A DNA stretch of 64,000 bases from Pelodera strongyloides (lineage: Eukaryota > Nematoda > Chromadorea > Rhabditida > Rhabditidae). The DNA is taken from NCBI GenBank assembly GCA_036852015.1, contig JAANDG010000605.1:23584-87583 (forward strand), written 5' to 3'. Below are positions 51,636 to 57,402 of the stretch, piece after piece (positions within the stretch are counted from its first letter, which is position 1; each line of letters starts with the position of its first letter). A model generated the notes under the pieces. It ran no database searches. It was not told the origin of the DNA and saw only the letters and a program-made list of their open reading frames with translations. A program made the translations under genes and the position numbers.

Positions 51636-52915
51636 GTCTGGAAAGTATTCAATTCCCATACGTTTCCACCCACTGTGGCGCAAAGAGGGTGGCCGGTGTT
51701 CCTTGCAGGGTGGTCCAGCTAATCCTTTGACCCAATCAATGTTTCACTACAGCGATTTCTATTCATTTCAGTGATTCATCGGTTTGTAACTCGCTCGCGT
51801 TTCCACCCGCATGGCGTAGGGAGGGTGGCCTCTGTTTCTTCTAGGGTGGTCCAGTCCACAGCTAATCCCCTGTGACCCAATCAATAGTTTATACAAAGAA
51901 GGGAGAACCCATCGAAAGTCTGATATTTTTATTGGATGCTGTGCTAAATGGAAGTGTTGTCTAAATTGTGGCACTGTTTGGTTTGCTTTACTGGAATACA
52001 TAAGGGGAGGGGAAGTTTGTGAGAGAGTGCGGGAGGAAGGATCAGATAGATGTAGAACAAGATCGTAGATGGTGAGGAAGAAAATAACCAGAAAGAAACG
52101 AGATACGAGAGTGCGAAAGAGGTAGGGTTCGAGAGATGGAGAGAGAAATAGAGAGAGAGAGAGAGAGGGAGAGAGAGATGAAGTAAGGAAAAGTAAGAGT
52201 GTGTAAGAAAAAAAGGACATCAGGAGAGAAAAGGAGACAGTAGATCAGATGACCCGTCTGATTTCGGTGTGGGCGAAAACAGTGAACTTTGCATATTTCC
52301 CATGTAAGGACAAGAGAGGGACCGATTAGAAACCGCTTACTTGTCATATCTGGGAGGCGCGAGATCCAGGGAGCAATACTTTTCGTGCATGACAATTAGC
52401 AAGTCTCTGAAGATCAAGGCATAAGCTCCCTACGCTGTATTCACAGGAACGGCGACACGGGAAAGCAGTTTTACTGCAAGTACGGGAAATGAAGGGTTGA
52501 AGCTTTTGAAGCATTTTGTTGAAGCTTTTTATTATACCAGAGAACTTTAAAGCGAAATGCTAGCCTCTTTGGAAAATTTGCATATGATTATCAAATCCTA
52601 TGTATCCTATGCTAATTTTGTACGATTGCCATGGACGATCGTACAAAATTAGCGTAGGATACATAGGATTTGCTTATCATATGCAAATTTTCCAAAGGGG
52701 CTAGCATTTCGCTTTAATTTCAGGCACGCGACAAACGCAGAGTTCAGTCTACGCCACGTAATTAGCATATTTCACTTTGAATATGTCTGCAGTATGCTAA
52801 TGTTTTGTGATTATTTCGATTACTTACTTATTTTCGCGAGAAATTCACGATGACAACAATAATAATTTTCACAAATAATTTGAACATTACTCATACTCAC
52901 CTCAAATTCCTCCAT
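31465..52915 (-). CDS. Gln/Asn-rich prion-like protein with AT-hook, 19 exons
   Basis: Exons: 52901-52915, 48423-48509, 47911-48065, 47479-47588, 45319-45635, 45017-45148, 44379-44815 (donor uncertain; 44394 also fits), 43045-43197, 37561-37621, 36441-36563, 36074-36226, 35716-35898, 35412-35471, 34827-34922, 34193-34343, 33765-33824, 33556-33627, 32242-32367, 31465-31937. All phases agree, giving about 987 residues that start MEEFEANLYRN and end QNFNN. The N-terminal third is mixed (basic and acidic, AYQRFVLRRKDGSYP). An AT-hook (TPKRRRGRPPKNA) is encoded at 43045-43197 beside polyQ. The C-terminal half is dominated by Q, N, P and A, including a Gln-rich helical stretch (QQAAQQLREQQQREEKLRQQ). 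AT-hooks bind the minor groove of AT-rich DNA, so a chromatin or transcription role is plausible. I do not recognise an orthologue. Confidence 0.8.
32382..32778. mobile_element. TTAA-bounded element C', related terminus
   Basis: Termini read TTAAAGGGACAGGCCCATCA, one base different from family C over the outer 16, but the interior is unrelated (GTAAACCTATATTTACGATACG arms). Its left edge is only 14 bases outside the 3' splice site of exon 32242-32367. Confidence 0.8.
33117..33246. mobile_element. TTAA-bounded element related to family A
   Basis: It starts TTAAAGCGATATAACGACC and ends CCGGCTGTTATATCAATTTAA. It lies directly beside element G (33254-33541) in an intron. A truncated relative occurs near 47298-47335 (AAAAACCAGCTGTTATGTCG). 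Confidence 0.65.
33254..33541. mobile_element. Inverted-repeat element G with 5-bp target duplication
   Basis: Inverted termini are GCCCGTATTCTCGC, flanked by TAATA on both sides (33249-33253 and 33542-33546). The interior is full of CTACCAGTGG/CCACTGGTAG and CCCAATTGGGAA sub-repeats. It lies in the intron next to exon 33556-33627. Confidence 0.8.
34404..34538. mobile_element. Short inverted-repeat element E, intron copy
   Basis: It has the same ends (GAGGACATATTCAGCACTCC, GAGTGGTGAATATGGTCTC) and the same GAGACGCAGAGAAAGAGACG interior as the midasin-intron copy. It lies 60 bases upstream of exon 34193-34343. Confidence 0.75.
35103..35141. repeat. (GA)n microsatellite
   Basis: Pure GA dinucleotide run inside an intron of the Gln/Asn-rich gene. 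Confidence 0.95.
35228..35397. mobile_element. TTAA-bounded inverted-repeat element A, copy 2
   Basis: It opens TTAAAGCGAAAGACAG and closes CCGGTATTTCGCTTTAA, with the family core TTGAAACGCATCG and its complement near the ends. It lies in the intron just downstream of exon 35412-35471 of the Gln/Asn-rich gene; its edge is 14 bases from that exon. Confidence 0.8.
36431..36440 (-). other. GC-AG splice donor
   Basis: The exon 36441-36563 ends CAACAG and is followed on the minus strand by GCAAGTTATT. This is a GC donor with otherwise perfect consensus. Phase 0 is kept into exon 36074-36226, and no GT alternative gives a better join. Confidence 0.7.
36571..36852 (+). other. Antisense open frame inside an intron, unassigned
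   Basis: The plus strand is open for about 91 codons within an intron of the minus-strand Gln/Asn-rich gene, ending TGA at 36850-36852. The translation is balanced and not simple-sequence (LCGTCHMQTLNLYHNHERSC, then DTDWFIDIRLSARG), and an acceptor-like TTGTCAG precedes it. There is no ATG at its start. It may be a terminal exon or relic of a nested gene. A segment with CTCAGGACCTCTGC recurs near 48209. Confidence 0.3.
36950..37495. mobile_element. Short inverted-repeat element E interrupted by element C
   Basis: The left part runs to CCCCGTAGGGGAATTAA and the right part resumes TTAAGTGGTTAATATGGCC after the 423-base element C. The joined flanks match the uninterrupted E copies, which read GGGGAGTTGAGTGGTGAATA at this point. 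Confidence 0.75.
37053..37475. mobile_element. TTAA-bounded element C, copy 1 (nested in element E5)
   Basis: Inverted termini TTAAAGGGTCAGGCCCATTT are followed by arms of over 100 bases that match each other closely. An inner palindrome contains ACAACTGCGATAGATAGTTG. It has no open frame of note. It interrupts an older element E, which shows the TTAA duplication. Confidence 0.88.
38174..38336. mobile_element. Inverted-repeat element D, intron copy
   Basis: It is bounded by ATGGGGTTTCCAAGTATGCG and GGCATACATGGAAACCCCAT. Internal TTTACCGT and ACGGTAAAT motifs are shared with the other D copies. Confidence 0.75.
41469..42073. mobile_element. Inverted-repeat element of ~605 bp in long intron
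   Basis: The ends ACTACCATCTCCTAGGCTAC and the complementary GTAGCCTAGGAGATGGTAGT continue through GGTTTGGGCTCCAAA for about 55 bases each side. TAT flanks both ends. The interior has an open frame (41679-41945, minus) without recognisable similarity. Confidence 0.75.
44909..44983. repeat. (CT)n microsatellite
   Basis: CT dinucleotide run with two short interruptions, in the 201-base intron between exons 44379-44815 and 45017-45148. It runs GA on the transcribed sense of that gene. Confidence 0.95.
45200..45285. repeat. (CTCTCTCC)n-type simple repeat
   Basis: Repeated CCCTCTCT octamers fill most of the short intron between exons 45017-45148 and 45319-45635. Confidence 0.9.
45699..45978. mobile_element. 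Inverted-repeat element D, copy between duplicated exons
   Basis: Ends are GGGGTTTGCAAGTAT and GGCATACTTGCAAACCCCAT. Internal AATTTACCGTATCTT and TTACGGTAAATGGCACACG match the copy at 56771-57032. It lies between exon 45319-45635 and its duplicate 46011-46117. Confidence 0.8.
46011..46117 (-). pseudogene. Duplicated or alternative exon of the Gln/Asn-rich gene
   Basis: After a TTCAG acceptor this stretch encodes FQRFVLRRSDGTYPRLPILY in the same phase as the real exon 45319-45635, which encodes YQRFVLRRKDGSYPPLPLLL. It then hits TGA at 46011-46013. It could be spliced in place of the downstream exon to give a truncated protein, or be a decaying exon copy. It lies 482 bases upstream of its partner. 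Confidence 0.7.
46161..46285. mobile_element. Short inverted-repeat element E, copy 3
   Basis: Starts GAGGGCATATTCAACACTCC and ends AATGAATATGGCCTC, with the GAGACACGCAGAGAAAAAGA interior. It lies 43 bases from the duplicated exon at 46011-46117. Confidence 0.75.
46398..46508. mobile_element. Short inverted-repeat element E, opposite orientation
   Basis: Reads GGGGCCATATCCACCACTG to GTGGTGAATATGGCCTC, with TCTCTGCGTGTCTCACATT inside, the complement of the other copies. It lies about 110 bases from copy 3. Confidence 0.75.
50766..51191. mobile_element. TTAA-bounded element C, copy 2
   Basis: It has the same termini and internal order as the copy at 37053-37475 and similar length (426 against 423 bases). 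The two differ by scattered substitutions, so they are members of one family. It lies in the first intron of the Gln/Asn-rich gene. Confidence 0.88.
51560..51632. repeat. (CT)n microsatellite
   Basis: Long CT run within the first intron of the Gln/Asn-rich gene. A GA run of similar length lies 140 bases away (51345-51425), so a fold-back is possible. Confidence 0.9.
52547..52717. mobile_element. TTAA-bounded hairpin element B
   Basis: A 171-base near-perfect palindrome starts TTAAAGCGAAATGCTAGCC and ends with its complement. The arms are about 80 bases, and a CCATGG-containing loop lies at the centre. Single strands would fold into a long hairpin. It shares the TTAAAGCGAAAT terminus with family A but not its interior. 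Confidence 0.85.
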
Positions 52916-53040
52916 ATTCGCATGCGTTCTCTTTATTCAAACATGGGTTCTGTTTCAAAGTGAATTGCTTGAATGCAGTCGTTATTGTTCTAACCGAATA
53001 AACCATGAAGGAATCCAAAAATATCTTTCATTTTCCAGCA
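52916..53040. promoter_or_regulatory. Shared intergenic region of two divergent genes
   Basis: Only 125 bases separate the start codon of the Gln/Asn-rich gene (minus, 52915) from that of the membrane-protein gene (plus, 53041). Any core promoters must lie here or inside upstream untranslated exons. I see no clear TATA box. The right end has an acceptor-like TTTTCCAG, consistent with trans-splicing just before the ATG. Confidence 0.4.
53032..53040 (+). other. Candidate trans-splice acceptor at start codon
   Basis: ATTTTCCAGCA directly precedes the ATG at 53041. In nematodes spliced leaders are often joined a few bases upstream of the start codon. Evidence is limited to the acceptor consensus and position. 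Confidence 0.35.
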
Positions 53041-55165
53041 ATGGAGCAGCCAATCGTACAGAATGCCGCTCCGTCTGCACAGGAACAAAGGCAAGACCCA
53101 GGTAGTACAGTACACGTACTTGACATATAACAGTTTACTTCGTACAATACCGTCGTGTTCATACTGTAACATAAGGGCAATATGTGAAAATCGTATTTTC
53201 TGGAAATATTCGACCTGCATATATACTTCAATTACATCGCAATGCTATCCCCTCATTACAAAAAATGCTCGATATAGTTTTTCTTAGATTAGCTTCATTT
53301 GTGTGTTCCTAGGCACAACTGCCATTTTAATATATTCCAGTTAATAATGACCGAATGGCTCCCGGAGCCGGAGCCGATGCACACAACGTTGAAGAAGATC
53401 AAGGTTGGCAAGCTAATTGAATAATGTATGCTTTTTAGGCAATGGTCACCCCCTAAAACTAGCAACTCTTGGATGTTTGCAATAGCACGACAGCTTAGCT
53501 GAATACCTAGCATGTCTTGTAAGAGCAGAAAAGTCTCGAAGTATGTAAATTCCAGAAAACAATGAGAATGAAGATCGGGCTCAAGGAGACCAGAATGTAC
53601 GCCGCGCAGGTACTGAACTGGTTCTACTTTTTTTAGAACATGGTGCATGTGATGTGACTTAATAAACCTCGTGCCATGTTTATGATTAGGTTCAGTATGT
53701 GCTTTGATATGTATATGTGGGTCGATATTTGTTCGTTGTTTATTACGGATGCTTCTGTGTTTGGTGCTTTGCACTTTGTGTTGTGACTCAGTGGCTAAAT
53801 TTAAATGTTTCTAAATTTATTATTTATTTGTGAAAGTGTTAGCTTTGTGGATTCTGTTCTGTTCTTTGTGAGTTGTGGTCTACCGCACGGTAATGTCGAT
53901 ATCGTTTTCATGGCCGCGCACAACGAATCGCCGTAGTTCGCTACGAGTACGCCACAGTCCACAGTCGCGACAACTAAAATCGCGCATCCCTGTGACGCAT
54001 GTTTTGCACTTTGTACACGGGTGTACTTTAGAACTTTTATTTTAACTTTGTGTTTTGTGTTTTAGTTGGCGGAAATGTGGACGTTGTTGATATGGCAGAG
54101 GAAATAGAGCCGAATAGTCATCCGATGACTAAAGGAGTCACTTATGTGAGTTGTATAAAACTAATTGAAATGAATAATACATAACTTCGCGCCATCTTTG
54201 CGCAAGGAAAAGGGTCCGCCGTGGACGGGGTTGCCTTATCATCAGACTCGCGGGAAGAAATCAATTTCTGATGTTTACATCAGCAGTTTCTTCAGCCGTT
54301 TCTTTCAGGTTTGGTGTCTGCTCTCTTGCTGTCTCGTCCTCCTCTTTCACACACACCAAAAGATCACATTGGATCCAGGGTTTCCATGTTGGTAAGTTTT
54401 TTATCATTTCAAAAATCAATATTAGGCGAATTCACAAAGGGCCCCCTACATCCCATCTACCGGTATGGTTGACGTAAACTTTTCTTATTCTTTATCATTT
54501 ATATTAAGACGTTAGCTACGCTGCGGTGTACTTCATTATCTTGCCGGTTCTTAAATATAATATGGTATCATTGTACTATGCTATGTGAATTGACGAACTC
54601 TGCACTTTCTAGGACCACGCCTTATCTGAAGTATATTTCTTCGGGCGAGCCTGTGGCCTGCTTGGGGGACAGCAACTCAAAACGCACTATGGAGGAGGTT
54701 AGTGGTGTTTTAAGATCCTGAGCACTATTGAGGCTATGATTAGACAGAGAATGAAAGAGAGAGCGAGAGAGAGAGAAAGAGAAAGAGAAAGAGAAAGAGA
54801 GAATGAAAGAGAGAGAGCGAGAGAGAGAAGAGAGAGAGAGAGAACGAGAGAGAGAGGTACGAGATATACCGAGTGTATGATTTCTGAGACAGAAGGAGAG
54901 AGAGAAGATATACGGTATGCATAGAATCAATACAGTATTCTTTTTTCGAAAATCTCCTTTTGCCTCGTCGTCCTGCTCTTCCTCGTTTTCCCTGCTCTCT
55001 CACTGTTCGGACTTCTCTACTCTATCGCATCTACATCGTATCCGAAGTGTCTGATTCCGATTAGATGTCTGCGTCCTCCACATCTCTACATGTACCCGTT
55101 TATGCTCACCCTGGTAAGAACCTTCTATAGTGTCGGCGGTCTTGGGGTAAAGTATGAGACGGAGG

Positions 55166-55219
<54 letters not shown>

Positions 55220-55865
55220 GAAGAATCCATCAAATTCAGATAATGCAAAACTTTTAGTTGTTCCTTTTCACAACTGAGATGGGTGAAAGCTTCTCCATGT
55301 TGATGAACTCCACAAATCCGGCGTTTAAACTTGGAGAGTAAGTTATCTTGTATAATTAGTCAAGCAGCCAAGGAGACATAGAAAGAGAGAGGAAAGTGAG
55401 AGGGCGAGAGAAAGAGAGAGAGAGAAAGTCAGAGAGGGAAAATGAGAGAGAGTGAGAAAGAAAGAGAGACAGAGACAGAGACAGAGGTAAGACGACGACG
55501 ATAGAGAGAACGAGAAGAGGAGAATAAACCATAGAGAGGTACGTAGCGTAGGGTGGAGAGAAGAGTATATCGGAAAAGTACGGTAAAAAAAAAACAGAAC
55601 TCGGTTAGATCGATGAAGAACTTATGTTTCAAGGCTACAAAACAAGTAGTCTCTCTGATACTTTTGTCCAGTTATAACCAACGTAATAATATATTAACTG
55701 ATATGATAATTGCCAGATAATTGCAGCTATCTCATCTCGACGGCGGTGACGTTGTTCTGGTTATATACTTGCGTGAACTACTTGGTCTGCATCGCGCTCA
55801 CCTACTACAATCTCTACCGCGCGATGGAGCAGCGGCAGCGCGTAGCGCCCGTTCAGGAAGATTAG
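53041..55865 (+). CDS. Unrecognised integral membrane protein, ten exons
   Basis: Exons: 53041-53101, 53341-53403, 53556-53609, 54066-54145, 54207-54308, 54363-54391, 54613-54697, 54925-55113, 55258-55337, 55727-55865. They join in phase to 293 residues ending PVQED. The first ~105 residues are hydrophilic and Asn/Glu/Asp-rich without a signal peptide. A conserved-looking segment follows (VYISSFFSRFFQ, LDPGFPCW). Membrane segments follow: FCLVVLLFLVFPALSLFGLL, then after a Cys-containing loop possibly LYMYPFMLTLLFLF, and a last one LISTAVTLFWLYTCVNYL. MNSTNP holds a potential N-glycosylation site. The tail is short and charged. Acceptors at 54206, 54362 and 54924 are weak, so exons 5, 6 and 8 could differ slightly. 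I do not recognise a family. It is divergently paired with the Gln/Asn-rich gene. Confidence 0.75.
54740..54910. repeat. GA-rich simple repeat in intron
   Basis: Imperfect GA/GAAA array between exons 54613-54697 and 54925-55113 of the membrane-protein gene. Further GA arrays lie at 55170-55225 and 55380-55560 in its next two introns. Confidence 0.9.
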
Positions 55866-55867
55866 GC

Positions 55868-56042
55868 TTAAAGCGAAATATTGGCCGGTTTTTTGAAACG
55901 CATCGCGGAAAACTGAATTCTTGCGTATTTATGCTCGAATTTAGCTCGATTTTTTATTCTAATTTATGTGCATTTGCATAGACTGCATTAGAATGCTGGT
56001 GTACTCGATGCGTTTCAAAAACCGGCCGGTATTTTGCTTTAA
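55868..56042. mobile_element. TTAA-bounded inverted-repeat element A, copy 3
   Basis: This is the best preserved copy. About 38-base inverted termini (TTAAAGCGAAATATTGGCCG, then TTTTTTGAAACGCATCG) flank a short AT-rich centre. It begins two bases after the stop codon of the membrane-protein gene and is flanked by TTAGGC on both sides. Confidence 0.85.
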
Positions 56043-56044
56043 GT

Positions 56045-56062
56045 TTAGGCTTAGGCTTAGGC
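56045..56062 (+). repeat. Interstitial (TTAGGC)3
   Basis: Three perfect tandem TTAGGC units, the nematode telomere repeat, start three bases after element A copy 3. One more TTAGGC (55862-55867) abuts the other side of that element. Confidence 0.8.
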
Positions 56063-56464
56063 ATCGATTAAGCTTCATTTTCGGCTTAGCATACAAATTT
56101 GTCTTATTACTTACGTCATTTCTATATCTCTATTCTTACTGTTTTCTCGAAAACCAACTTACGCTTGCATTCAAATCGACACTTTCCTAGCAAAGTTATT
56201 TATTTTTTTAATAAGAATGATACTGAATCCCTGTGTCTCTGTCTGACCACAAATTTGTTTCGTTAGGGTTCATGAGACCTGCAGTATAAAAAATGGTAAT
56301 TTTAAATTTGCTAGCGCCCCGTTCACCACCCACAATGTACAAATATAATACTAGATGATGTATTCACTTTAATAAACTCGTTCTGCCGTTTATGTGTGTT
56401 TTCCCATGTGCCCATGAACTATCAACCATAAAGGAATGCAAATAATTTATTGATTATTGCCTAA

Positions 56465-57402
56465 TCAAGTTGCTTTGTTGAAAATGCAAACGAATGTTTG
56501 TGGATTGTTGCACACGCTCGAAGTCCACACATTGTTGGCCGTCAAAGTGATGGCACACGAGTATTCTGAGCTTGGCTGACCTGAAAGATTTAAAGCGATA
56601 TAGCACGTGGTTTGGATAATTTTGTGTTAGATAATTATTATGAATCATTATCTGCAAATTGTTGAGCATCTTGAGAACATTTCCGGCTATGGAACAAAGA
56701 GTTTTTTTGTCATATCATGATTACTGAGGCGTGAGGATGTTAGGTGTCTAACATGCGGTTGAAATTAGTTATGGGGTTTGCAAGTATGCCCGATTTTCCT
56801 TGCAAGTATCGAACAATTTACCGTATCTTGGCACTACACGAGCATATCTACAGGCAGTTTTTACAACCGATCGCCACGGGACCAATTGTTCAACAAAAAA
56901 TGTCTTTGATGGCGGATTTTCTATAGTGCGGATGTGTCAAAGTTACGGTAAAGTTGTGTAAAAAGCACACGATTTTGCGAATTGATACTTGCAAGGAAAA
57001 CTCGCGGTTTTTGGCATACTTGCAAACCCCATAAGACGAGGGTAATTAGCTTACCCAATCTAAACAATCAGATAGATTACAGTACGCTTCTATAATTAAT
57101 AAACTAGGCTAATTAGTAAGACTAACGTACCATTTGACCATCGATTGTACTTGAACGGGGTTCCGTCGAGCCATGTGTAATTGCCCTGCGGATCACCTAC
57201 TGCTCCGATAAAGTACCATCCGCATGACGGGTCCTGCAATTATTATGTTCCACGCAATACAAAAACGGTACAATTGTCCACCATATAAATACAATACCAT
57301 ATTAGTAAGAAATAAAAAGAAATTCTCACGGCTGTGGCCACAATTTCCCACACTAAAATCGCCTCGTCAGCGTCAACGATCGAGGCTAGCCGGCCGCCCG
57401 CA
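56465..57402 (-). CDS. C-type lectin-domain protein, C-terminal part
   Basis: Three exons join in phase: 57330-57402, 57131-57233, 56465-56580, ending TGA. The first has the CTLD signature GGRLASIVDADEAILVWEIV. The second has WYFIGAVGDPQGNYTWLDGT then FKYNRW, the W.IG..D....W.DG....Y..W core. The third has the C-terminal CAITLTANNVWTSSVC followed by FVC, giving the closing cysteines. C-type lectin folds bind sugars or other ligands, usually outside the cell, and are expanded in nematodes as putative immune effectors. The canonical EPN/QPD and WND calcium-binding motifs are not evident (NNVW replaces WND), so sugar binding may be absent. The upstream exon (signal peptide, first Cys) was not located. 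A type D element sits in the last intron. Confidence 0.85.
56771..57032. mobile_element. Inverted-repeat element D, copy in lectin intron
   Basis: It is the best preserved D copy (ATGGGGTTTGCAAGTATGCC to GGCATACTTGCAAACCCCAT) with sub-terminal direct and inverted repeats of CTTGCAAGTATCGA. It sits in the last intron of the C-type lectin gene. Confidence 0.85.

Larger units (their letters stand above)
48510..52900. other. 4.4-kb first intron of the Gln/Asn-rich gene
   Basis: It contains the TTAA-bounded elements at 50766-51191 and 52547-52717 and GA/CT microsatellites (about 48620-48660, 48775-48835, 49340-49600, 51345-51425, 51560-51632, 52010-52200). A possible alternative first exon (MHEKYCSLDLAPPRYD) around 52330-52390 does not join in phase to exon 2 and was not adopted. 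Confidence 0.65.

Noticed and set aside
51139..51722. Several Ser/Leu- or Arg/Glu-repeat frames
   Set aside because: They are translations of GA/CT microsatellites.
52330..52390. Alternative first exon encoding MHEKYCSLDLAPPRYD
   Set aside because: The donor phase does not match exon 48423-48509, whereas the MEEFE exon at 52901-52915 does.
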